Assembly (NCBI RefSeq): GCF_031656915.1
Contig: NZ_CP134227.1
Coordinates: 1,240,001 to 1,304,000, forward strand
Source: Nocardioides marmorisolisilvae
GTDB lineage: Bacteria > Actinomycetota > Actinomycetes > Propionibacteriales > Nocardioidaceae
Direction of reading: 5' to 3'
Length of the DNA stretch: 64,000 nucleotides
Positions 55,214 to 63,657 of this stretch are shown piece after piece. The notes beneath the pieces are model-generated. The model did not search any database. It was not told the origin of the DNA and saw nothing but the letters and a program-made list of their open reading frames with translations. Within the stretch, counting starts at the first letter, position 1. Every line of letters starts with the position of its first letter. The translations under genes were made by a program, and so were the position numbers.

Positions 55214-56065
55214 TCAGCGGGCGATGCACACCGCGACCATGCCGGGTCCGACGTGCGCACCGAGGACAGCGCCGATCTCGCCGACCAGCACGGCACGGCC
55301 CTCCAGCCCGTCTGCCAACCGCGTGGTGAGGTGCTCTGCGAGCTGGACGGCCCGCTCGGGACTGGCCAGGTGCGCGACCGCGACCCGGACCGGACTGTCG
55401 GCGGCGGCCTCGACCGCCAGCTCCTCGAGGCGGGCGAGTGCCTTCGCCGCCGTACGCACCCGCTCCCGGGGACCGATGCGACCGTCCTCGACCTCGAGGA
55501 TCGGCTTCACGGCCAGCGCCGAGCCCAGCAGCGCGGCGGCAGCCCCGATCCGACCGCCGCGGCGCAGGTACTCGAGGGTGTCGACGTAGAACAACGACGT
55601 CGTCGCGTCCGCCCGGCTCCGGGCGGCAGCCACCATGCCGTCGACGTCCGCGCCGGCGTCGCGCGCCTCGGCTGCGGCCAGCACGGCGAAGCCGGTGCCG
55701 ATGCCGACCTGCCGCGAGTCCACCGGGTGCACCGGCACCGAGGCCTTCCGGGCAGCGAGCATCGCCGACTCGAAGGTGCCGCTGAGCTCCGCGGACAGGT
55801 GCACCGACACGATCGCGGAGGCTCCCGCGCGGGCCAGTCGCTCGTAGGCGGCGAGCATCTCCTCGGGGTTGGGTCGCGAGGTGCTCACCGGCACCCACTC
55901 ACGCAGCGCCTCCGCGAGCCGCTCCGGCGTGACGCCACCGGCGACGCCCTCGTCGTAGGACTGCGCGCCCATCACGACCTGGAGCGGGACCACGCAGATG
56001 TCGTGCCGGTCGACGAGGTCGGCGGGGACCGAGGCCGTGGAGTCGGTGACGATCGCGATCGACAT
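55214..56065 (-). CDS. DegV family fatty-acid-binding protein
   Basis: The 283-residue protein has the DegV fold: IAIVTDSTASVP (about residues 3-14), the SRPNPEEML motif (about 61-69) and SAELSGTFESAM (about 91-102), with HGGR-type region LEYLRRGGRIG (about 157). These bind a fatty acid, and in some bacteria (FakB) present it to a kinase for phospholipid synthesis. No FakA is seen here. Start ATG 56065. It lies between leuS and comEA. Confidence 0.94.
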   Translation of the reverse strand: MSIAIVTDSTASVPADLVDRHDICVVPLQVVMGAQSYDEGVAGGVTPERLAEALREWVPVSTSRPNPEEMLAAYERLARAGASAIVSVHLSAELSGTFESAMLAARKASVPVHPVDSRQVGIGTGFAVLAAAEARDAGADVDGMVAAARSRADATTSLFYVDTLEYLRRGGRIGAAAALLGSALAVKPILEVEDGRIGPRERVRTAAKALARLEELAVEAAADSPVRVAVAHLASPERAVQLAEHLTTRLADGLEGRAVLVGEIGAVLGAHVGPGMVAVCIAR

Positions 56066-56100
56066 GGGAGCGAGAGTACGGCGAGTGGGCGGCGACGCCG

Positions 56101-58587
56101 TCAGCCGACCACGACGTTGACCAGCTTCGGGGCGCGGACGATCACCTTGCGCACGCTCTTGCCATCGATCGCGCGCTGGACGGCCTCGTCGGCCATCGCA
56201 GCGGCCTCGAGATCGACCTCGCTGATGTCCGGCGCGACCTCCAGACGCGCTCGCACCTTGCCCTGGACCTGCACGACAGCCGTGACGGAGTCCTCGATCA
56301 GGAGCGCCTCGTCGACCTCGGGCCACCCCGACCGGGCGACGGTGGGCTGGTGGCCCAGCCGCTCCCACATCTCCTCGGCGGTGTACGGCGCCACCAGCGA
56401 CAGCAGGATCGCCACCGTCTCGGCCGCCTCACGGACCGCCGGGTCGGCCGGACCGCAGCCACTGTCGATCGCCTTGCGGGTGGCGTTGACGAGCTCCATG
56501 ATCCGGGCGACCAGCACGTTGAACCGGTGGGACTCGATGAGCTGCCCGGCCTCGTGCACGGTCCGGTGGGTGGCCCGCCGGAGCGTGACGTCCCCGGCAG
56601 TGCGGTCCACGGTCGGCTCCGAGGTGACGTCGCCGCTGAGCCGCCACGCCCGCTGGAGGAACCGGAGCGACCCCGATGGCGACATCTCCGCCCAGTCGAT
56701 GTCGTCCTCCGGCGGCCCCGCGAAGACGAGCGTCAGCCGGACCGCGTCCACACCGAACTCAGCAAGCTGCTCGCCGAGGTTCACGCCGTTGCCCAGCGAC
56801 TTGCTCATCTTCTTGCCGCGGTTGATCACGAAGCCCTGGTTGAGCTGGGCCGCGAAAGGCTCGCGGAAGCCCACCAGGCCCATGTCGGCCAGCACCTTGG
56901 TGAAGAACCGCGCGTACAGCAGGTGGAGGACCGCGTGCTCGACGCCGCCGACGTAGATGTCTGCCGGCATCCACGCGTTGACCTGGTCGGTGTCGAAGGC
57001 GCGCGTGTCGTCGCCGGGCGAGCAGTAGCGCAGGAAGTACCAGGACGAGTCGACGAAGGTGTCCATCGTGTCGCTGTCGCGCTTCGCGGGTCCCCCGCAC
57101 TGCGGGCAGTCCACGTTCACCCAGTCCTCGGCCGCCGCCAGTGGCGAGACCCCCTTCGGCTTCAGGTCCGCGCCCTTCAGCTCGGGAAGGACGACGGGGA
57201 GCTGGTCCTCGGGCACCGGGACCTCTCCACACGAGGCGCAATGGATGACCGGGATCGGGGCGCCCCAGTACCGTTGCCGGCTCAGCAGCCAGTCCCGCAG
57301 CCGGAAGTTCACCGCACCCGAGCCCGTGCCGTCCGCCTCCAGCAGGTCGATGGTCCGGCGGACCCCGGTTGCCTTGTCGGTCAGTCCGTCCAGGGGGCCG
57401 GAGTTGACGTAGCTGCCGTCGCCGGTGGTCGCGACCCCGGTCTCCTCGGGGTTCGGCTCCCCGGTGTCGACGACCCTCCGGACCGGCAGGCCCATCTGTC
57501 GGGCGAAGTCCAGGTCGCGCTGGTCGTGAGCCGGCACCGCCATGATCGCGCCGGTCCCGTAGTCAGCGAGCACGTAGTCGCTCGCCCACACGGGCACCTG
57601 CTCGCCGTTGACCGGGTTCGTCGCGGTGACCCCCAGGTCGACGCCGGTCTTGGCCCGGTCCGTCGAGAGCCGGTCGATGTCGGACGCCTTGCGGACCTGG
57701 GCCTGATAGGCCTCCAGCGCGGGGCGCTGCTCATCCGAGACCAGTTCGGAGGCCAACGCCGCGTCGGCGGCGATGACCATGAAGGTCGCGCCATAGAGCG
57801 TGTCGGGGCGGGTGGTGTACACCTCGACGGCCCGGCCGGCGCCGCCGGTCGCCACCTGGAAGGTCACGTGGGCGCCCTCGGACCGTCCGATCCAGTTGCG
57901 CTGCGCGGTGACGACGCGGTCGGGCCAGGTGGGCGCGAGCACGTCCAAGTCGTCGAGCAGCTCCTGGGCGTACTCGGTGATCTTGAAGTACCACTGGTTC
58001 AGCTCACGCTTCGTGACCTCCGCGCCGCAGCGCTCACAGCGTCCGTCGACGACCTGCTCGTTGGCCAGCACCGTCTGGTCGTTCGGGCACCAGTTGACCG
58101 GCGAATCCTTGCGGTAGGCCAGTCCGCGCTCCCGGAACTTCAGGAACAGCCACTGGGTCCACCGGTAGTAGTCCGGGTCCGAGGTCTGCAGCCGCCGTGA
58201 CCAGTCGAAGGACACGGCGTACCTGCGGAACGACTCCGCCTGGGTGGCGATGTTCGCGTAGGTGTAGGTAGCCGGGTGCTCGTCGTTGCGGATCGCGGCG
58301 TTCTCCGCCGGCAGCCCGAAGGAGTCCCAGCCGATCGGGTTCATCACCTCGTAGCCGCGCAGCCACCAGTAGCGGGCGATCACGTCGTGCAGCGCGGTGA
58401 CCTCGGCGTGGCCCATGTGCAGGTCACCGCTCGGGTAGGGGAACATCGTCAGCGCGTAGCGCTTCTCCCGCGGGCTGCTGTCCTCCGCGCGGAACTGGTC
58501 GAGCTGCTCCCAGACCGGCAGCCACTTGGTCTCGACGGCCGCGACGTCGTAGTGCTCGGGTGCTGCTTCGCTGTCGTGCACGCTCAT
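56101..58587 (-). CDS. leuS: Leucyl-tRNA synthetase
   Basis: The protein (828 residues from ATG 58587, 846 from ATG 58641) charges tRNA-Leu. It has the HIGH-type motif [10 protein letters not shown], a CP1 editing domain ([13 protein letters not shown]), a leucine-specific zinc-like insertion with CxxC pairs, KMSKS in [10 protein letters not shown], and a C-terminal anticodon-binding region. ATG 58587 (MSVHDSE) is preferred because GAGGAA lies 6 bases upstream; the upstream ATG 58641 lies just after a GC-rich hairpin. A 10-codon ORF with Leu codons precedes it. Confidence 0.95.
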   Translation of the reverse strand: MSVHDSEAAPEHYDVAAVETKWLPVWEQLDQFRAEDSSPREKRYALTMFPYPSGDLHMGHAEVTALHDVIARYWWLRGYEVMNPIGWDSFGLPAENAAIRNDEHPATYTYANIATQAESFRRYAVSFDWSRRLQTSDPDYYRWTQWLFLKFRERGLAYRKDSPVNWCPNDQTVLANEQVVDGRCERCGAEVTKRELNQWYFKITEYAQELLDDLDVLAPTWPDRVVTAQRNWIGRSEGAHVTFQVATGGAGRAVEVYTTRPDTLYGATFMVIAADAALASELVSDEQRPALEAYQAQVRKASDIDRLSTDRAKTGVDLGVTATNPVNGEQVPVWASDYVLADYGTGAIMAVPAHDQRDLDFARQMGLPVRRVVDTGEPNPEETGVATTGDGSYVNSGPLDGLTDKATGVRRTIDLLEADGTGSGAVNFRLRDWLLSRQRYWGAPIPVIHCASCGEVPVPEDQLPVVLPELKGADLKPKGVSPLAAAEDWVNVDCPQCGGPAKRDSDTMDTFVDSSWYFLRYCSPGDDTRAFDTDQVNAWMPADIYVGGVEHAVLHLLYARFFTKVLADMGLVGFREPFAAQLNQGFVINRGKKMSKSLGNGVNLGEQLAEFGVDAVRLTLVFAGPPEDDIDWAEMSPSGSLRFLQRAWRLSGDVTSEPTVDRTAGDVTLRRATHRTVHEAGQLIESHRFNVLVARIMELVNATRKAIDSGCGPADPAVREAAETVAILLSLVAPYTAEEMWERLGHQPTVARSGWPEVDEALLIEDSVTAVVQVQGKVRARLEVAPDISEVDLEAAAMADEAVQRAIDGKSVRKVIVRAPKLVNVVVG

Positions 58588-58647
58588 CTCGTCTTCCTCG
58601 AAGTCTCCGGTCGGGCTGCGCTCCGGCGTCGCGTCGGACATGAAACG

Positions 58648-58668
58648 GGCCCCCCGCAAGGAGGGGCC
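58648..58668 (-). promoter_or_regulatory. GC-rich hairpin in the leuS leader
   Basis: On the minus strand GGCCCCTCC, a short loop, then GGGGGGCC: an 8-bp stem with one G-U. It is followed by CCGTTTC. Placed between the leader ORF and leuS, it could end transcription or hide a ribosome site when leucine is plentiful. Confidence 0.5.
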
Positions 58669-58692
58669 GCGCCGTCGGGTACGCCGATGCGG

Positions 58693-58725
58693 CTAGGTGA
58701 GCAGTCCGGACCTCATGGCGGTCAT
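58693..58725 (-). CDS. Candidate leuS leader peptide, 10 aa
   Basis: A short ORF reads MTAMRSGLLT and ends with TAG about 105 bases before the preferred leuS start. Two adjacent Leu codons (CTG CTC) just before the stop, followed by a GC-rich hairpin, give the layout of a leucine-responsive transcription attenuator. Leader-peptide attenuators of leucine genes are known in actinobacteria; that this one is functional is inference. Confidence 0.45.
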   Translation of the reverse strand: MTAMRSGLLT

Positions 58726-58746
58726 CGTACTCCGACGGGGACGCAC

Positions 58747-59061
58747 TCAGCCCGCCGGCGGACGCTCGTCGGATTCGGCTGCGGCCTTGTCGCGCGCGAG
58801 CTCCGCCTCGTCGACGACCGTGGGCCGCAGCTGCGTCCAGACCAGGAAGAAGGCGGCCACGATCAGCAGCGCGACGCCGACCCAGATGTTGGTTGCGTCC
58901 CCTCCGCTGTGGCGCGCCGTGGCCGATGCGCCAGCGAGACCGACGACGAGCAGCACGATGCCGTAGATGCCCATCAGGGTTCCGATGATGTTGCGGATGT
59001 CGAAGATGCCGGCGGTGTGCTTGCGCGGGGATCCCGATCCGGTGCCCGTGGTGTTCGTCAT
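58747..59061 (-). CDS. Small two-helix membrane protein linked to the symporter
   Basis: The 104-residue protein has two hydrophobic helices (about residues 24-46 and 58-77) and a charged C-terminal tail. It starts with a strong GGAGG site 13 bases after the symporter stop, so it is in the same operon. No family is recognised. It may be an accessory subunit or a regulator of the transporter, by analogy with other small membrane partners; this is inference. Confidence 0.7.
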   Translation of the reverse strand: MTNTTGTGSGSPRKHTAGIFDIRNIIGTLMGIYGIVLLVVGLAGASATARHSGGDATNIWVGVALLIVAAFFLVWTQLRPTVVDEAELARDKAAAESDERPPAG

Positions 59062-59074
59062 GGGTCGTCCTCCT

Positions 59075-60778
59075 TCAGTGGAAGATCACGTTGAGGATGA
59101 TGACCAGCACCAGGGAGACCCCGGCGAGCCTGGTCGGGGACTGCCACCAGCTGCCGACGTGCTCGTCGGCGATGTCCGCCTTGGGAGTCAGGGAGTACAC
59201 CAGTCCGCGCAGCTCCTCCTCCGGCTTGCTGCGCGTGACGAACGTGACCAGGACGCTGAGCAGGATGTCGACCACGAAGGCGGCGCCGGCCGCGACGAAA
59301 CTGGCGCCCTGTCCCTTGAGGTGGTCGAACCAGCCCACGCCGACGCTCAGGGTGCCGAGACCGTCGTGGCTGAGCACGGCGACGACGACGGCCGCGATGG
59401 TGCCGGACACGAGCCCGACCCAGCCTGCGGCGGAGGTCATCCTCTTCCAGAACATGCCCAGGATGAACGTGGCGAAGAGCGGGGCGTTGAAGAAGCCGAA
59501 CAACGTCTGGAGATAGCCCATGATGTTGTTGAACTCCTTGGCGAGGATCGTCGTACCGATCGCCAGGATCGTCGCCACCACGGTCGCCCAGCGACCGAAG
59601 ACCGTGTAGAAGTGGTCCGGCTTGTGCTTCTGCACATAGGTCTGCCAGATGTCGTAGCTCATCACCGTGTTGAACGCCGAGATGTTGGCAGCCATGCCGG
59701 CCATGAACGCCGCCAGCAGCCCCGCGATCGCGATGCCGAGCAGGCCGTTGGGCAGCAGGTCACGCATCAGCAGCAGCAACGAGTCGTTGTAGGTGAGCCC
59801 GCCCCCGGTGCCGCCGTGCGCCTTGAACTTCGCCAGCTCCGGTACGACGACCGCGGCCATCATCCCCGGCAGGATGATGATGAACGGAATGAACATCTTC
59901 GGGAACGAGCCGATGACCGGTGCCCGCCGGGCCGAGTTCATGTCCTTGCTGGCCATCGCACGCTGAACCTCGACGAAGTTCGTCGTCCAGTAGCCGAACG
60001 AGAGCACGAAGCCGAGCCCGAGCACGATGCCGACCGAGGACCACACGTCGGAGCTGAACTGGGTCAGCGAGTTGCCCGGCCACGACGAGAGCTGGTCCGT
60101 GGTGCCGGCGTGGGCCATCTTCTCCTTCAGCCCGCCCCAGCCACCGACCTTCTGCAGCGCGACCACGGTCAGCGGCAGCAGAGCGGCGACGATCACGAAG
60201 AACTGCAGCACCTCGTTGTAGATCGCTGCCGAAAGCCCACCGAGGGTGATGTAGGACAGCACGATCACCGCCGCCACAAGGGTCGAGACCCAGATGTTCC
60301 AGCCGAGGAGCACGTTGACGATGGTGGCCAGCAGGTAGAGGTTGACGCCGGCGATCAAGACCTGGGCGACGGCGAAGCTGATCGAGTTGACCAGGTGGGC
60401 TGCCGGACCGAACCTGCGGAGCATGAACTCCGGGACCGACCTGACGCCGGAGCCGTAGTAGAACGGCATCATCACCACCGCGAGGAACAGCATCGCGGGG
60501 ATCGCGCCGATCCAGTAGTAGTGGAAGGTCGGCATCCCGAACTCCGCGCCGTTGGCCGACATCCCCATGATCTCGACCGCACCGAGGTTCGCGGAGATGA
60601 ACGCCAGACCCGTCACCCAGGCAGGCAGCGAGCGGCCGGACAGGAAGAAGTCGAGGCTGCTCGACACCGACCGGCGCGCCATCACACCGATGCCCAGCAC
60701 GAAGAGGAAGTAGACCGCGACGAGCAGGTAGTCGACCCAGCTCGCGTCCAGGCGGAGCGATGTTGCCAACGGCAGCAT
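59075..60778 (-). CDS. Sodium:solute symporter family transporter
   Basis: The 567-residue protein has about 14 predicted helices in the LeuT-like SSS fold. The start WVDYLLVAVYFLFVLGIGVMARR and the SSLDFFLSGRSLPAWVTGLAFISANLGA region (in pieces, residues 10-70) match the SGLT-like subgroup. ATG 60778 has a GGGAGG site. The solute is probably a sugar or related compound but cannot be assigned. A small membrane protein is encoded right after it. Confidence 0.92.
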   Translation of the reverse strand: MLPLATSLRLDASWVDYLLVAVYFLFVLGIGVMARRSVSSSLDFFLSGRSLPAWVTGLAFISANLGAVEIMGMSANGAEFGMPTFHYYWIGAIPAMLFLAVVMMPFYYGSGVRSVPEFMLRRFGPAAHLVNSISFAVAQVLIAGVNLYLLATIVNVLLGWNIWVSTLVAAVIVLSYITLGGLSAAIYNEVLQFFVIVAALLPLTVVALQKVGGWGGLKEKMAHAGTTDQLSSWPGNSLTQFSSDVWSSVGIVLGLGFVLSFGYWTTNFVEVQRAMASKDMNSARRAPVIGSFPKMFIPFIIILPGMMAAVVVPELAKFKAHGGTGGGLTYNDSLLLLMRDLLPNGLLGIAIAGLLAAFMAGMAANISAFNTVMSYDIWQTYVQKHKPDHFYTVFGRWATVVATILAIGTTILAKEFNNIMGYLQTLFGFFNAPLFATFILGMFWKRMTSAAGWVGLVSGTIAAVVVAVLSHDGLGTLSVGVGWFDHLKGQGASFVAAGAAFVVDILLSVLVTFVTRSKPEEELRGLVYSLTPKADIADEHVGSWWQSPTRLAGVSLVLVIILNVIFH

Positions 60779-60881
60779 GATGACCTCCCGATAAGTCGGC
60801 ACGCGCAGCACGTCGCACGCACGTTACTCCCGACTGCGGACCGGATGCGCGCTCCGCCACGCGGCACGGCATGATCGGTCC

Positions 60882-61643
60882 ATGAGCCTTCCTGACCTCT
60901 TCCGTCTCGACGACAAGGTCGCGATCGTCACCGGCGCCTCCTCCGGCCTCGGTGTCGCCTTCGCGCAAGGCCTGGCCGAGGCCGGTGCCGACGTGGTGCT
61001 CGGCGCGCGGCGTGTCGAGCGGCTCGCCGACACCGCGCGGCTGGTGGAGGGCGGCGGCCGGCGAGCCCTCGCCGTCGCTACCGACGTCTCCGCCCCCGAG
61101 GACTGCCAACGCCTCGTGGACGCAGCGATGGCGGAGTTCGGCCGGGTCGACATCCTGGTCAACAACGCGGGCATCGGCACCGCCGTACCCGCCAGCCGCG
61201 AGAAGCCGGAGCAGTTCCGCCAGGTGATCGACGTCAACCTCAACGGCGCCTACTGGATGGCCCAGGCCTGCGGACGGGTGATGGCGCCGGGAAGCTCGAT
61301 CATCAACGTCTCCTCGGTGCTCGGCATCACCACCGGCGGGTTGCCGCAGGCGGCGTACTCGGCCTCGAAGGCCGGCCTCAACGGCCTGACCCGCGACCTG
61401 GCCCAGCAGTGGATGGGCCGCAAGGGCATCCGGGTCAACTCGGTCGCGCCGGGGTTCTTCACCTCGGAGATGACCGACACCTATCCCGACGGCTACCTCG
61501 ACCTGGCGCTGCAGCGGGTGCCCGCCGGTCGAAAGGGCGATCCACGCGAGCTCGCCGCGACCGTGGTGTTCCTAGCCTCCGACGCGGCCGGCTACGTCAC
61601 CGGGCAGACGCTGCCCGTCGACGGCGGGATGACGATCGCCTGA
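60882..61643 (+). CDS. SDR-family oxidoreductase
   Basis: The 253-residue short-chain dehydrogenase has the NAD(P) motif TGASSGLG (about residues 18-25), NNAG (about 95), the catalytic Ser (INVSSVLG, about 145) and YxxxK (YSASK, about 159-163). The lack of an Arg right after the first Gly motif leaves NAD/NADP choice open. Substrate unknown. The ATG at 60882 is close to a CATGAT box. It is divergent from the symporter operon. Confidence 0.94.
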   Translation: MSLPDLFRLDDKVAIVTGASSGLGVAFAQGLAEAGADVVLGARRVERLADTARLVEGGGRRALAVATDVSAPEDCQRLVDAAMAEFGRVDILVNNAGIGTAVPASREKPEQFRQVIDVNLNGAYWMAQACGRVMAPGSSIINVSSVLGITTGGLPQAAYSASKAGLNGLTRDLAQQWMGRKGIRVNSVAPGFFTSEMTDTYPDGYLDLALQRVPAGRKGDPRELAATVVFLASDAAGYVTGQTLPVDGGMTIA

Positions 61644-61693
61644 CCGCAGCCGATCGGCTGGCCGACCGCCAGGACGGCGAGCGTGCCCGATGA

Positions 61694-61861
61694 TCAGTGC
61701 TGCGTGTGCGCGGCGTGCTCGGCGGTGAGTACCCGGCCGAGCCAGGCGATCTCGAGTACGACGCCGGCCAGGAAGACCCACGGGTTCTCGATCTCGAATC
61801 CGACTGCGATGGCGATCAGGAAGATCCAGCCCAACACCTTGGCGCCCAAGCTCAGCTGCAT
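61694..61861 (-). CDS. Small hydrophobic protein, 55 aa
   Basis: From ATG 61861 the ORF codes for a 55-residue protein with two closely spaced hydrophobic segments (LGAKVLGWIFLIAIAVGF and PWVFLAGVVLEIAWLG) and a His-containing tail. It looks like a small membrane protein. No family is recognised. The frame is supported by the absence of a better alternative and the usual base bias, but its translation is unproven. It ends convergently with the SDR gene. Confidence 0.55.
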   Translation of the reverse strand: MQLSLGAKVLGWIFLIAIAVGFEIENPWVFLAGVVLEIAWLGRVLTAEHAAHTQH

Positions 61862-61944
61862 GGGACAAGCGTACGACTGTCGCGACCGCCGCACCCCATC
61901 TGCCCCGCACAGGGGCGAATTTCGGAACCGAGGACGGGATCGCG

Positions 61945-61950
61945 TAACGT
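61945..61950 (+). promoter_or_regulatory. Candidate -10 box for leaderless first GH16-like gene
   Basis: TAACGT, 8 nt upstream of GTG 61959. Confidence 0.4.
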
Positions 61951-61958
61951 GGTCGGCC

Positions 61959-62744
61959 GTGTCCATGACCCGTTCGATCGCCCGGGCGTCCGCGGCAGCC
62001 ATCGCTGCCCTGCTCGCCGCCACGCTCCTCCCCGGCAGCGCCATCGCCGAGGCACCCGGCCCGATCCACGCCGGCAACACCTACGGGTGGTACCGCAGCG
62101 GTGTCACGCGCTACGAGTTCCACGGCCACAAGAAGCGCTTCTGGCACGTCTCCGGCCGGGGCACGGTGCGCAACCAGCACGGGATGCTCACCTTGAACAC
62201 CGCCAGGCGAGGCAGCGTCAGCGCCACCCTGGCCAGGGCCGGACACCGCACCGGCAGGTGGGAGATCCGGCTCCGCTCACGTCGGTACGGCAGCGGGCAC
62301 ACCAACTACCGCGTGGTCACCCAGCTGATCCCTGCAGGGACGCACAAGCAGCACTGCGGCGGGCGCAACATCGGACTCGAGGACTACCGACTCGGCACCA
62401 GCCGCACCCGCTTCTACATCCACACGCTTCCTGACAACACCTTCCGGGCGCGCAAGGGCATGCGGCTGCACAACGACCAATGGCACACCTTCGCGGTCGA
62501 GGTCACCCGGCACCACATCTCCTGGTTCGTCGACGCGCACGTGGTGCGCACGGAGCGTCGCTCGGCCGCGTTGTCCGGCGTACCCCTCACCGTGCGGTTC
62601 ACCATGCGGGCCACGCCACACGCACGGATGAACCGGAGCCGGATGCAGATGGACTGGCTGCGCTACTGGACCGACCGCTACCCCAGCACCAAGTCGATCC
62701 GCGCTCCGCGCACGCACCGGTCCACGTTCAACCAGGCCTGCTGA
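61959..62744 (+). CDS. Secreted GH16-fold protein, catalytic motif missing (copy 1)
   Basis: The 261-residue protein has a signal peptide (AAAIAALLAATLLPGSAIA) and a concanavalin A/GH16-like jelly-roll: GRWEIRLRSRR, WHTFAVEVTRHHISWFVDAHVV, LTVRFTMRA. The GH16 catalytic ExDxxE becomes RNIGLE, so both the nucleophile and Asp are lost and only the last Glu remains. It is therefore more likely a carbohydrate-binding or structural protein than a glucanase. Most residues match the next gene by eye, so the pair is a tandem duplication. GTG 61959 or ATG 61965 start. Confidence 0.75.
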   Translation: MSMTRSIARASAAAIAALLAATLLPGSAIAEAPGPIHAGNTYGWYRSGVTRYEFHGHKKRFWHVSGRGTVRNQHGMLTLNTARRGSVSATLARAGHRTGRWEIRLRSRRYGSGHTNYRVVTQLIPAGTHKQHCGGRNIGLEDYRLGTSRTRFYIHTLPDNTFRARKGMRLHNDQWHTFAVEVTRHHISWFVDAHVVRTERRSAALSGVPLTVRFTMRATPHARMNRSRMQMDWLRYWTDRYPSTKSIRAPRTHRSTFNQAC

Positions 62745-62794
62745 CCCGGTACGCCGAGTTGGTCGATCGGGTCACGGCAGGCGAGCTCGCCGCG

Positions 62795-62800
62795 TACCGT
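62795..62800 (+). promoter_or_regulatory. Candidate -10 box for leaderless second GH16-like gene
   Basis: TACCGT, 8 nt upstream of GTG 62809; the same spacing as in copy 1. Confidence 0.4.
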
Positions 62801-62808
62801 CAGATCCC

Positions 62809-63597
62809 GTGCACGCACGCCGACTCCTCGCGCTCCTGACGTGCGCAGCCGCCGCCCTGGTGCCTGCGACGATGCTTCCCGGTGTTGCGCGCGCTGGCGA
62901 TGACGTACCCGGACCCGTCCACGCCGGAAACACCTTCGGGTGGTACCGCAGCGGCGTCACCCGCTATGAGTTCCACGGCACGATGTCGAGCTACTGGGAC
63001 GTCACCGGCGACGGCGTGGTCCAGGACCAGCACGGGATGCTGACCCTCAACACGACGGACACCGGCAGCGAGAGCGCGACGCTGGCCCAACGCGGTCACC
63101 GCCAAGGGCGCTGGGAGGTCCGACTGCGCTCGCGGCGCTTCGAGACCGGCCACGCCAACTATCGCGTGCTGACCGAGCTCGTCCCGGCCGGGGCCCAGGA
63201 CCAGCACTGCGGTGGCCTCAACGTCGCGCTGGAGCGCTACCGGATCGGCGGCGACCGCGCGAGGTTCTCCATCCGAACGCTGCCCGACAACAGCTTCAAC
63301 GCCCGGCTGCCGATGGAGTTGCACAACGACCAGTGGCACACCTACGCCGTCGAGGTCGGCCCGGACCACATCTCCTGGTTCGTGGACGCCGCCGTGGTGC
63401 GCACCGAGCGGCGCCCGGCCGCGCTGTCCGGCGTGCCGCTGACCGTGCGGTTCACCATGGAGGCGGTACCGGGCGCACAGATGAACCGGAGCCGGATGCA
63501 GCTGGACTGGCTGCGGCACTGGACCTACCGCTATCCGAGCACCAAGCCGATCACCGCACCGCAGACGCACCAGGCGGTCTTTGCCAGCGCGTGTTGA
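62809..63597 (+). CDS. Secreted GH16-fold protein, catalytic motif missing (copy 2)
   Basis: The 262-residue paralogue of the previous gene has a signal peptide (LLALLTCAAAALVPATMLPG) and the same fold markers: GNTFGWYRSGVTRYEFHG, GRWEVRLRSRR, WHTYAVEVGPDHISWFVDAA. The catalytic ExDxxE is LNVALE, again lacking the first two acids. Conserved Cys in QHCGG and at the C-terminus suggest a disulfide. Likely extracellular. It starts 64 bases after copy 1 with its own TANNNT box, so each may be transcribed on its own. Confidence 0.75.
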   Translation: MHARRLLALLTCAAAALVPATMLPGVARAGDDVPGPVHAGNTFGWYRSGVTRYEFHGTMSSYWDVTGDGVVQDQHGMLTLNTTDTGSESATLAQRGHRQGRWEVRLRSRRFETGHANYRVLTELVPAGAQDQHCGGLNVALERYRIGGDRARFSIRTLPDNSFNARLPMELHNDQWHTYAVEVGPDHISWFVDAAVVRTERRPAALSGVPLTVRFTMEAVPGAQMNRSRMQLDWLRHWTYRYPSTKPITAPQTHQAVFASAC

Positions 63598-63657
63598 CGT
63601 TCTCCACAGATTCGAAAATACGTTTGCCTCGCTGATCATTTCTTGATCGAATGGGGT

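Noticed and set aside
58588-58746. T-box riboswitch before leuS
   Set aside because: No T-box consensus or specifier stem-loop could be found; the Leu-codon ORF fits better.
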